Origin: Anaerolineaceae bacterium
GTDB lineage: Bacteria; Chloroflexota; Anaerolineae; 4572-78
Direction: 5' to 3'
Assembly (NCBI GenBank): GCA_024762375.1
Contig: JANTHQ010000165.1
Span: 1-5,489 of the forward strand
DNA: 5,489 nt
Below the pieces are notes generated by a model that made no database searches, was not told the DNA's origin, and saw only the letters and a program-made list of their open reading frames with translations. Within the stretch, counting starts at the first letter, position 1, and every line of letters starts with the position of its first letter. The position numbers and the translations under genes were made by a program. Below, piece by piece: positions 1-5,489 of the stretch.

Positions 1-1896
1 ATATGGTTTTTGCTCCCACAGCGCGATAATCTGCTCGGCAAATGCAGGATAGGTCTCGGGCAAAAGTATCTGCGGCAAACCGACCAGCAATTGCTCTTTC
101 CTTTCAGCGCCAAACACCGACAACGTGGCGCGGTTCACATCCAGAATTTTTACCAGCGACGCACATTTTTCGACCGCATCGAGATTTTCGCGGAGATAGC
201 CCGGAATATCAGCAATGCCGTCGGCCTGCAACGATTCGAGATACGTTTTTACCGGCGAAAAATCTTCCTCCCACAGCGAAACGGGCGAATTTTCGAAAAT
301 GCCATGATAGCGCTCTTCACTTTCGCGCAAAGCCCGTTCTGTTTGCTTGAGATAGGTTATGTCCCGTGCGATAATGACAATGTGTGGTTCGCCCTGAATG
401 GGAATAACCCGCGCCGACAGCATGCTGTCAATGATGGCGCCGTCTTTTAAGCGAAATCTGGTCTCAAAATCCCGAACTTCGCCATCTTTCTGTAATGTCT
501 TTACCACACGATGGCGGTCTGCGGCATCCACCCATATTTCTATATCAAGTGCAGTTTTCCCGATAACCTCCTCGCGGCTGTAACCGGTAATAAGCGAAAA
601 AGTATCATTTACTTCTACATACCGCCCGTCACTCAAACGGGTAATGGTCACCGAATCGGGGCTGGCGAGAAACGCGGCACGGAAACGGGCTTCGCTTTGG
701 CGCAGTTCGGCCTCTATCTGCCGGCGCTGTTCGATTTCCTGCGCCAGTTGTTCGTTGATGGTTTTCAATTCGGCGGTGCGTGTTTCAACCTGCCGGGCCA
801 AATCTTGATATGAGGCCTGCAACCGGTCTGCCATTTGATTGAATGTGGCTGCGACCTGCCCAAACTCATCAACGCCGGGGGTGGGGATGCGATGCGAAAA
901 ATCGCCGCGCTGCACGGCATTGGCGGCGGCGGCCAGTTCCGATAGCGGTTCCATCAGCCACCGATTGAAACGACGAGCGGCAAAAACTACAAACACCATT
1001 ATCATCAGCACAGTCAGCAACGCCCAAAACAAGATGTGGTACAAACTGTTGAGGATGATACCTTCATCCACTTCCACCACAATACCCAAATTCAGGTCGG
1101 GCAACCAGCGAAATGCACCGATGACCGGCCTGCCGGCGGCATCATAATATTTTGCCGTCCCCGAGTGGCGCGCACGGAGTTCATCGGTGGCAGTGGTGTG
1201 AATCACACCGTAACGGCGAACGGCATGCCACGATGGCGGGACTGTCAGCAGCCGCCCCACCCCATCCACCAGATACGCCCGCCCGGTTTGCAAATTAGCA
1301 GCACTTTCTTCGATATCGGCCGCGATAACGTCCAAATCGGTGCACACAGCGCCGATGGCCAACAAGGTTCCATCATCGGCACGAAGGGGAACGGCCGCCA
1401 CCAACACGGGCGATGAGCCGTCGATGGCATAAGCCACTGTGAATTTTACATCCGCGGCGGTTTGCACCGTTCTCAACAGCTCATCCAAATTGTCATATCG
1501 ACGCGAAACTTTTGCTTGATCCGTTGAAAGGAAAACGTCGCCGGTAGCCGGAGATATCAATGAAATGGCACTGACATTCGAGTGAACTTCAACTGAATTT
1601 TGCAGCAGTTTTAAAAGTTGTGTTCGCGCCGAAGGGGAAGGGTTAGCCAGATACGTTTGCAGCATCTGACGGGGTGGTGGTTGTGTGGACAACAGCAGTG
1701 CGGTGTGTTCGACTTCTGTCAGTGCGGTGTCAATTTGGGTGGCAAGCAGGCTTGTAACCACTCCGAGTTCGTCTTCGGTGCGGCTTTGGGCTGCCCGGCG
1801 TGCACCGGGTAGCGCAACCAGCAGTGCCAGAAAAAGTGGCACCAGCGCAAATATCAGTAATATGAAAAGTTGTCGCCGCCGAAAGCTTGTTTTCAT
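1..1896 (-). CDS. Membrane-bound Cache-HAMP-PAS-PAS sensor protein, C-terminus beyond left edge (probable sensor histidine kinase or diguanylate cyclase)
   Basis: The reading frame is open for 632 codons from the ATG at 1896 to the window edge. Upstream in frame there is no ATG before a TAG at 1954-1956, so this start is well supported, although no strong Shine-Dalgarno precedes it. Residues about 10-29 form a first hydrophobic helix after a basic N-terminus (MKTSFRRRQ). Residues about 34-281 make a large extracytoplasmic region that looks like a double Cache sensor; its second half has RAYLVDGVGRLL (206-217) and GAFRWLPDLNLGIVVEVDEG (260-279), typical of that fold. A second membrane helix spans about 285-307, followed by a HAMP linker (about 308-360, with MEPLSELA and DEFGQVAATFNQMADRL), a coiled coil (about 360-402), a first PAS with PAC (about 402-515, SEARFRAAF to IIARDITYLKQ), and the start of a second PAS (from about 526, SEERYHGIFENSPVSLWEED). 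By family architecture it senses a periplasmic or extracellular ligand and signals to a cytoplasmic output domain. That domain is not in the window, so kinase versus GGDEF output cannot be decided. It is transcribed divergently from moeA. Confidence 0.92.
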   Translation of the reverse strand, partial: MKTSFRRRQLFILLIFALVPLFLALLVALPGARRAAQSRTEDELGVVTSLLATQIDTALTEVEHTALLLSTQPPPRQMLQTYLANPSPSARTQLLKLLQNSVEVHSNVSAISLISPATGDVFLSTDQAKVSRRYDNLDELLRTVQTAADVKFTVAYAIDGSSPVLVAAVPLRADDGTLLAIGAVCTDLDVIAADIEESAANLQTGRAYLVDGVGRLLTVPPSWHAVRRYGVIHTTATDELRARHSGTAKYYDAAGRPVIGAFRWLPDLNLGIVVEVDEGIILNSLYHILFWALLTVLMIMVFVVFAARRFNRWLMEPLSELAAAANAVQRGDFSHRIPTPGVDEFGQVAATFNQMADRLQASYQDLARQVETRTAELKTINEQLAQEIEQRRQIEAELRQSEARFRAAFLASPDSVTITRLSDGRYVEVNDTFSLITGYSREEVIGKTALDIEIWVDAADRHRVVKTLQKDGEVRDFETRFRLKDGAIIDSMLSARVIPIQGEPHIVIIARDITYLKQTERALRESEERYHGIFENSPVSLWEEDFSPVKTYLESLQADGIADIPGYLRENLDAVEKCASLVKILDVNRATLSVFGAERKEQLLVGLPQILLPETYPAFAEQIIALWEQKPY

Positions 1897-2085
1897 GAAA
1901 CGGAACTCATCGCAAATGTCGGATTGCCAAAGGCGCTTGCACAGAATAACCCACTATATTTTGTGGTCACTGGTATTCATTCACCGATATACAGTTTTTT
2001 GACTTCAAAAACTCACAAACTGGGTTTTGGATTTCATCGCCGCCGCCGACAGATTGCAGCGACAGCACACACCGCCATTAAAACT

Positions 2086-2114
2086 ATTGTAACCGATGAT
2101 GCATTTTTATTCAA
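2086..2114 (-). promoter_or_regulatory. Candidate sigma70-type promoter for the sensor gene
   Basis: Read on the minus strand, TTGAAT (2114-2109) is followed after exactly 17 bp by TACAAT (2091-2086), four and five matches to the -35 and -10 consensus. Transcription would begin near 2079 and leave a leader of roughly 180 nt before the ATG at 1896. The spacing is ideal, but such matches occur by chance in AT-rich intergenic DNA and the leader is long, so this is a candidate only. Confidence 0.35.
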
Positions 2115-2128
2115 ACATTCGCTGGTGC

Positions 2129-2147
2129 TGCCCGCAAATTTCGGGCA
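2129..2147. repeat. Inverted repeat TGCCCG-7-CGGGCA
   Basis: A perfect 6-bp inverted repeat with a 7-nt spacer (CAAATTT). No T-run follows it in either direction, so it does not look like an intrinsic terminator. It sits 14 bp upstream of the candidate -35 of the sensor-gene promoter, where an activator site could lie. The function is inferred from position alone. Confidence 0.4.
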
Positions 2148-2190
2148 AAATAGTATCCCAAAAATTGCCGGCAACAAAACGCAAACATCG

Positions 2191-2213
2191 CCCTGCGACA
2201 ATTTTTCGCAGGG
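2191..2213. repeat. Perfect 8-bp inverted repeat CCCTGCGA-7-TCGCAGGG next to the moeA promoter
   Basis: The arms 2191-2198 and 2206-2213 are exact reverse complements around a 7-nt spacer (CAATTTT). The repeat ends one base before the moeA -35 hexamer at 2215. No U-tract follows the plus-strand hairpin, so it is not a standard terminator for plus-strand transcription. Its abutment to the -35 box makes a transcription-factor operator the simplest reading. No regulator can be named from the sequence. Confidence 0.5.
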
Positions 2214-2214
2214 G

Positions 2215-2242
2215 TTGACGAATATTCCCGCCGTGCTATACT
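2215..2242 (+). promoter_or_regulatory. Sigma70-type promoter with extended -10 for moeA
   Basis: TTGACG (2215-2220, five of six consensus bases) is separated by 16 bp from TATACT (2237-2242, five of six). A TG dinucleotide at 2234-2235 makes the element an extended -10 (TGCTATACT). Transcription should start near 2249, giving a leader of about 35 nt, too short to hold a molybdenum-cofactor riboswitch. This is the clearest promoter in the window and probably drives moeA and the DsbA-like gene together. Confidence 0.8.
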
Positions 2243-2285
2243 ATCGCACTACCATTAAAATATTCGTCCTTTTGGAGACCGGTTT

Positions 2286-3569
2286 ATGGCATTGCTGCCC
2301 GTCAACGAAGCGTTGACCCAAATTTTATCACATATTTCCCCGTTACCCGCCGAAGAAATTCCCATTACCGCAGGTTACAACCGAGTGCTGGCAGAAGACG
2401 TGCAGGCCGTCGATAACATCCCGCCATTTCGCAACTCCGCGATGGATGGATACGCCGTCATCGCCGCAGATACCGCCACCGCCAGCCCCGATGCGCCGGT
2501 GGTGCTGCCCGTAACCGGGTATATCGCCGCGGGCGATGCGCCGGACAATCCCGTGGCCGCCGGAACCGCCGTACGCATCATGACCGGCGCACCGGTTCCC
2601 CCCGGCGCAGATGCGGTGATACGGTTTGAAAACACCAGCGAATTTATCGACTATCCGAATTTACCCGCCGAACACGTGGCAATTTTTCATCCGGCAACCC
2701 CCGGCGATAACGTGCGCGAACCGGGCGAAGATGTTTCAGCTGGCAGCGTGGTGCTGCGTCGCGGCCATGCGCTCCGCCCGCAAGATGTCGGTATGCTGGC
2801 GGCGGTGGGCAAAGGGCGCGTGCGCGTTCACAAAATTCCCCGAGTGGGGATTCTGGCCACCGGCGATGAACTGGTGGGGGTTGATGAACCGCTCTCGCCG
2901 GGAAAAATTCGCAATTCAAACGAATACACTCTCTCGGCGCTGGTAGAAAGTTACGGAGCCATTGCTGTGCCGCTCGGTGTGGCACGCGACACCAACACCG
3001 ATTTAGCCGTAAAAATCGAAGCCGGATTGGCGCAAAATATAGATTTACTGCTATCATCGGCGGGCGTTTCGGCGGGGGATTATGACGTGGTGAAAAACGT
3101 TTTGGCAGAAACGGGGGATATGCACTTTTGGCAAGTGAATATCAAACCGGGCAAACCGCTGGCGTTTGGAACCGTGCGCGGTGTGCCGCTGATTGGTTTA
3201 CCGGGCAATCCGGTCGCATCGGTGGTGGCATTTGAGGTTTTCGGCCGCGCGGCAATCCTCAAACTTGGGGGACACCGCACGCTGGAAAAACCGATGCTCG
3301 CCGCGACGCTGGTTGAAGATGTGCACAACAGCGGCCGAGAACATTACATGCGGGCGTATCTGTTTCAAACCGAAACCGGATTTCAAGTGACCACCCGTGG
3401 CAGCGGGGTGCTGGTGCAGGGGTCGGGCATTTTATCATCGCTGGTCAACGCCAATGCGCTGGTAGTCATCCCCAGTGGCAAAAAATTTCTGCCCGCCGGT
3501 TCGACAGTCAATGTCTGGCTGCTGGATTGGCGCGGCGCGAACATACCTTTCAAAAATTCAGGAGATTAA
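2286..3569 (+). CDS. moeA: MoeA, molybdopterin molybdotransferase
   Basis: This 427-residue protein has the full length and motif order of MoeA, the cytoplasmic enzyme that uses adenylylated molybdopterin and molybdate to form molybdenum cofactor. Visible signatures include NSAMDGYAV (50-58), RIMTGAPVPPGADAV (97-111), GDNVREPGEDV (140-150), LATGDEL (190-196), GKIRNSN (206-212), SSAGVSAGDYDVVK (257-270) and IKPGKPLAFG (286-295) followed by LPGNPVASV (305-313). These carry counterparts of the active-site residues known from E. coli MoeA: an Asp in AMDGYAV (D54), Thr in MTGAP (T100), Glu in TGDEL (E195), Asp in GDYD (D267) and the two prolines of LPGNP. The C-terminal beta domain (about 335-412) is intact. 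The start is supported by GGAG at 2274-2277, 8 nt ahead, and by the promoter upstream. No other molybdenum-cofactor gene is in the window. The stop is 3 bp before the next gene, and that gene's ribosome-binding site lies inside the 3' end of this one. Confidence 0.97.
   Translation: MALLPVNEALTQILSHISPLPAEEIPITAGYNRVLAEDVQAVDNIPPFRNSAMDGYAVIAADTATASPDAPVVLPVTGYIAAGDAPDNPVAAGTAVRIMTGAPVPPGADAVIRFENTSEFIDYPNLPAEHVAIFHPATPGDNVREPGEDVSAGSVVLRRGHALRPQDVGMLAAVGKGRVRVHKIPRVGILATGDELVGVDEPLSPGKIRNSNEYTLSALVESYGAIAVPLGVARDTNTDLAVKIEAGLAQNIDLLLSSAGVSAGDYDVVKNVLAETGDMHFWQVNIKPGKPLAFGTVRGVPLIGLPGNPVASVVAFEVFGRAAILKLGGHRTLEKPMLAATLVEDVHNSGREHYMRAYLFQTETGFQVTTRGSGVLVQGSGILSSLVNANALVVIPSGKKFLPAGSTVNVWLLDWRGANIPFKNSGD
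3560..3564 (+). promoter_or_regulatory. Ribosome-binding site for the DsbA-like gene, inside the moeA 3' end
   Basis: AGGAG lies 8 nt before the ATG at 3573 and within the last codons of moeA, whose stop ends at 3569. This fixes the downstream start and argues for co-transcription, probably with translational coupling. Confidence 0.85.
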
Positions 3570-3572
3570 CGA

Positions 3573-4265
3573 ATGGCAAAGACAAAACGACGACGGTCAG
3601 TACCGGCAAAAAAAAGCAATGGACTGCCGCTCATTATCGCCGCCGCAGCAATATTATTGGTTGTTGGCGGGCTGGTAATTTTGAACCAGAACGCGACAAA
3701 ACCGGTGGTAGCCGCCGTTTCAGTCGATTACCCGACCGGCATCACAGATGACGGCCAGCCATACAAAGGCGGCGCAGATGCCAAAGTTGTACTGGAAGAG
3801 TTCAGCGATTTTGGCTGTCCGCACTGCCGCGATTTTGCCGACACGCTCGATTCCCTCAGTGATGAATATATCAAAACCGGCAAAATCAAAGTTATTTTCC
3901 GTAATTTTGTACTCAGCCCGCGCACACTGGCTGCCGCTCGCGGTGGCGAATGCGCGCTCGACCAAGGTTCGGATGCATTTTGGGCATACCACGATGCTGT
4001 TTTTGCCAACCAAGCCCGGGGCGATGCCATTTACGCCCCAACGGGTATCAAATCCATTGCCGAGCAAATCGGATTGGACACCAACGCTTTTAACAAATGC
4101 ATGGACACCAGCCAAAAAACAGCCGACATCCAAAAAGACAGTCAGGATGGCGACGCACGCGGCATCGATTCGACGCCCACACTCTACTTCAACGGCGAAA
4201 AATTCCTCGGCGCGATGCCCGCCGCCGATTTGCGCGCCAAACTGGATTCGATGCTGGGACAATAG
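3573..4265 (+). CDS. Membrane-anchored DsbA/BdbD-like thiol-disulfide oxidoreductase
   Basis: The protein has 230 residues: a basic cytoplasmic N-terminus (MAKTKRRRS), one hydrophobic helix at about 17-38 that looks like an uncleaved signal anchor, a short linker, and a thioredoxin-fold domain of the DsbA-like (Thioredoxin_4) type from about residue 50. The redox motif is CPHC (C82-C85) in EEFSDFGCPHCRDF, and the cis-proline loop is IDSTPTLYFNG (198-208, P202). Two further cysteines, C127 in GGECALDQGSDAFWAYHD and C176 in NAFNKCMD, sit at positions where many family members have an additional pair. By family it forms or shuffles disulfides in exported proteins on the outer face of the cytoplasmic membrane. 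No DsbB or VKOR partner is visible here. It follows moeA by 3 bp and shares its promoter by inference. Oxidase versus reductase or isomerase activity cannot be told from sequence. Confidence 0.92.
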   Translation: MAKTKRRRSVPAKKSNGLPLIIAAAAILLVVGGLVILNQNATKPVVAAVSVDYPTGITDDGQPYKGGADAKVVLEEFSDFGCPHCRDFADTLDSLSDEYIKTGKIKVIFRNFVLSPRTLAAARGGECALDQGSDAFWAYHDAVFANQARGDAIYAPTGIKSIAEQIGLDTNAFNKCMDTSQKTADIQKDSQDGDARGIDSTPTLYFNGEKFLGAMPAADLRAKLDSMLGQ

Positions 4266-4291
4266 CTGCACTGCACAGACTTTTTTCCTAG

Positions 4292-4329
4292 TTGCATTGC
4301 AGGCAAAAACCGTGTATATTTGGTAAAAT
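4292..4329 (+). promoter_or_regulatory. Candidate promoter for the small Cys/acidic gene
   Basis: The gap 4266-4360 contains TTGCAT (4292-4297), 17 bp, then TATATT (4315-4320). An overlapping alternative -10, TAAAAT at 4324-4329, has TG at 4321-4322 (extended -10). The -10 elements are good but the -35 is weak. A run of six T at 4281-4286 follows the DsbA-like gene without a convincing hairpin before it, so whether transcription stops there is unclear. Confidence 0.35.
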
Positions 4330-4360
4330 TCATCGTTTTTGTTGTATGGGAGAAAGATTG

Positions 4361-4612
4361 ATGGTAAAAATCGTATGCCGTGCAATTGATTGCATTTTTT
4401 GGGAAGACGGACACTGCTCTGCTGACAAAATTGTTTACGACCCCGAAGAAGGTTGCTTGACCTATGAATTGCTCGATGATGTGCTCGAAGAGGATGATTG
4501 GGACGAGGATGATTTGGCAGATGAGCTTGTCGATGTGGTTGATGACGTCCCGTTTGAGGATTTAGACGACCCATTGAGTGATGGTCTTGACGATTTAGAC
4601 GAGGACTGGTAA
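4361..4612 (+). CDS. Small four-cysteine protein with highly acidic tail (DUF1540-like N-terminus, function unknown)
   Basis: The chosen start gives 83 residues. GGGAG at 4348-4352 lies 8 nt before the ATG at 4361, whereas the in-frame upstream ATG at 4292 has no such site and would add a poor-looking segment overlapping promoter-like DNA. Residues 1-35 hold four cysteines (C6, C11, C19, C32) in a C-x4-C-x7-C-x12-C layout, with VCRAIDCIFWEDGHCSADKI (5-24) then EEGCLTY. This resembles the small DUF1540 type of presumed metal-binding domain, an assignment from memory of its pattern rather than a search. Residues 39-83 are extraordinarily acidic: about 25 of 45 are Asp or Glu, with no Lys or Arg. 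It has no signal peptide or membrane segment, so it is probably cytoplasmic. A zinc or iron site plus an acidic, likely disordered tail is plausible; the role is unknown. The intrinsic terminator at 4691 ends its transcript. Confidence 0.82.
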   Translation: MVKIVCRAIDCIFWEDGHCSADKIVYDPEEGCLTYELLDDVLEEDDWDEDDLADELVDVVDDVPFEDLDDPLSDGLDDLDEDW

Positions 4613-4690
4613 TTTGTCTCGCGCATGTTCACCCCGCGCCGAAATCATCCGATTCCGGTGCATTTTTCCGTTTAACAGTTTCACAACCGT

Positions 4691-4718
4691 AAGCCAGCAA
4701 AATGCTGGCTTATTTTTT
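4691..4718 (+). terminator. Strong intrinsic terminator, abutting the next gene's RBS
   Basis: A perfect 9-bp stem AAGCCAGCA (4691-4699) pairs with TGCTGGCTT (4703-4711) around a 3-nt AAA loop, followed by A and six T (4713-4718). It is the clearest terminator in the window and should end the transcript of the small acidic gene. The T-tract is followed immediately by AAGGAG, the ribosome-binding site of the downstream gene, so it may also work as an attenuator for that gene. Confidence 0.88.
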
Positions 4719-4724
4719 AAGGAG
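4719..4724 (+). promoter_or_regulatory. Ribosome-binding site of the deaminase gene
   Basis: AAGGAG lies 7 nt before the ATG at 4732 and fixes the start. It touches the last T of the terminator U-tract, so a terminated transcript would end just before it. Confidence 0.85.
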
Positions 4725-4731
4725 ACCCCTA

Positions 4732-5489
4732 ATGACCCAACAAGTTGACACCTTATTTACAAATGCCACAGTTGTGACCATGAACACTGCCGGTGATATC
4801 ATCGCCGACGGCGCCGTTGCCGTGCGCGGCGATAGCATCGTTGCCGTGGGCGACAGCGCCACACTCGCCGCCGAATTTTCTGCCGAGCGCACCGTCGATT
4901 GCGGGGGCGCAGTCCTTTCGCCGGGAATTGTAAACGCGCACACCCACGTGCCGATGACGCTTCTGCGCGGGCTTTCGGACGATTTGCGGCTGGATGTGTG
5001 GCTGTACGGCTTTATGATGCCCGTCGAGCGAGAGTTTGTCACCCCCGAATTTTGTCACACCGGCACACTGCTCGCCGCCGCAGAAATGATTCGTGGCGGC
5101 ATTACCACTTTTTGCGACATGTATTACTTTGAAGACCAAGTTGCCGAAGCCACCGCCAAGGCAGGCATGCGCGCCATCTGTGGCGAAACCATCCTAAAAT
5201 TCCCCGCCCCCGACGCTTCGAGTTATGACGACAGTTTAAACTATTGCCAAAACTTCATCGAAAAATGGAAAGGCCATCCGCTGATTGTACCGGCTGTTGC
5301 CCCGCACGCTCCATACACCTCTACCCCGGAAATGCTGCGGGCTTGCGCCGAACTGGCCACAGAATACGACGTGCCCATTCACATTCACATTGCCGAAACT
5401 GCGCTGGAGCAAGAGGGCAGCAAAACCGAATATGGCTCGACGGTTGTGCCGTGGCTGGAGCAATTTGGCATTTTCGATGCCAAAGTTAT
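4732..5489 (+). CDS. mtaD: Amidohydrolase of the 5'-methylthioadenosine/S-adenosylhomocysteine deaminase type, C-terminus beyond right edge
   Basis: The frame is open from the ATG at 4732 to the edge (252 full codons), a little over half of the usual 400-450 residues. The N-terminal beta segment (VDTLFTNATVVTM, 5-17) and the start of the TIM barrel are typical of the ATZ/TRZ branch of metal-dependent hydrolases. Metal ligands seen are H70 and H72 in VNAHTHVPMTLLRG and H219 in HIHIAET, with E222 three residues on as the expected catalytic acid. H192 in APHAPYTSTPE and W90 in DVWLYGF fit the substrate-site pattern of MTA/SAH deaminases. The later His and Asp ligands lie outside the window. By family it deaminates S-adenosylhomocysteine or methylthioadenosine to the inosyl form in the cytoplasm, feeding methyl-cycle and purine recycling. 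Related enzymes with other substrates (guanine, triazines, other adenosine derivatives) share these motifs, so the substrate is inferred. It sits 13 bp after a strong terminator. Confidence 0.92.
   Translation, partial: MTQQVDTLFTNATVVTMNTAGDIIADGAVAVRGDSIVAVGDSATLAAEFSAERTVDCGGAVLSPGIVNAHTHVPMTLLRGLSDDLRLDVWLYGFMMPVEREFVTPEFCHTGTLLAAAEMIRGGITTFCDMYYFEDQVAEATAKAGMRAICGETILKFPAPDASSYDDSLNYCQNFIEKWKGHPLIVPAVAPHAPYTSTPEMLRACAELATEYDVPIHIHIAETALEQEGSKTEYGSTVVPWLEQFGIFDAKV

Larger units (their letters stand above)
1897..2285. other. Divergent intergenic region between sensor gene and moeA
   Basis: This 389-bp gap separates the minus-strand sensor gene from the plus-strand moeA gene. No convincing coding sequence is present: open frames here lack ribosome-binding sites and run into moeA out of frame. 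It contains one strong plus-strand promoter, one plausible minus-strand promoter, and two GC-rich inverted repeats, all listed separately. A weaker AT-rich palindrome (TTTTTGA-CT-TCAAAAA) lies at 1996-2011. It falls inside the predicted 5' leader of the sensor mRNA, and I assign no function to it. Confidence 0.8.

Noticed and set aside
10..1812. Several plus-strand open frames of 60-146 codons opposite the sensor gene
   Set aside because: The minus strand carries a continuous 632-codon frame with consistent Cache, HAMP and PAS signatures, so these are antisense shadows.
2243..2285. Possible molybdenum-cofactor riboswitch ahead of moeA
   Set aside because: The leader predicted from the clear promoter is only about 35 nt, far too short for that class, and no suitable structure is seen.
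1870..2316. Plus-strand open frame of 148 codons across the divergent intergenic region
   Set aside because: It overlaps the start of the sensor gene, spans the moeA promoter and RBS, runs into moeA out of frame, and encodes nothing recognisable.
4266..4290. Terminator after the DsbA-like gene (six T at 4281-4286)
   Set aside because: The bases before the T-run (CTGCACTGCACAG) do not form a stem longer than about 3 bp, so it does not qualify as an intrinsic terminator.
4292..4360. Upstream in-frame ATG that would lengthen the small acidic protein by 23 residues
   Set aside because: It has no Shine-Dalgarno, overlaps promoter-like hexamers, and the ATG at 4361 has GGGAG at ideal spacing with a coherent domain starting right after it.
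3720..4574. Long minus-strand open frame (284 codons) antisense to the DsbA-like and small acidic genes
   Set aside because: It opposes two genes with clear RBSs and family motifs, its translation shows no recognisable domain, and it has a low-complexity His/Pro/Arg-rich start. It is a shadow frame.

Overview
This 5.5 kb stretch of bacterial chromosome has moderate GC and looks like ordinary housekeeping and sensory gene content. I see no phage, IS, CRISPR, tRNA or rRNA features. Five protein-coding genes are supported, two of them cut by the window edges. The Cache-HAMP-multi-PAS sensor, a small Cys-rich protein with a very acidic tail, and the protein styles overall suggest an environmental bacterium, possibly Chloroflexota (Anaerolineae-like). 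That assignment is a weak inference from protein flavour, not from a marker gene.

Layout: positions 1-1896 on the minus strand encode the N-terminal 632 residues of a membrane-bound multi-PAS signalling protein whose output domain lies off the left edge. A 389-bp divergent intergenic region (1897-2285) follows. It holds a good sigma70-type promoter for the plus-strand genes, a plausible minus-strand promoter, and two GC-rich inverted repeats, each with a 7-nt spacer and each lying upstream of one promoter. On the plus strand come moeA (molybdopterin molybdotransferase, 2286-3569) and, only 3 bp later, a membrane-anchored DsbA/BdbD-type thioredoxin-fold protein (3573-4265); the two appear co-transcribed. 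Next is a small gene of 83 codons (4361-4612) with four cysteines followed by an extremely acidic tail, then a textbook intrinsic terminator (4691-4718). The last gene starts at 4732 with its Shine-Dalgarno touching the terminator's U-tract. It encodes the N-terminal part of an amidohydrolase of the 5'-methylthioadenosine/S-adenosylhomocysteine deaminase type and runs off the right edge.

How they fit together: MoeA inserts molybdate into molybdopterin in the cytoplasm, the DsbA-like protein acts on thiols outside the membrane, and the deaminase recycles purine/methyl-cycle by-products. These do not form an obvious single pathway. The moeA-DsbA pair is the only tight operon. The most interesting points are the terminator directly in front of the deaminase ribosome-binding site, the small Cys/acidic protein, and the paired inverted repeats in the divergent promoter region. 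I found no convincing evidence of a wholly new system.
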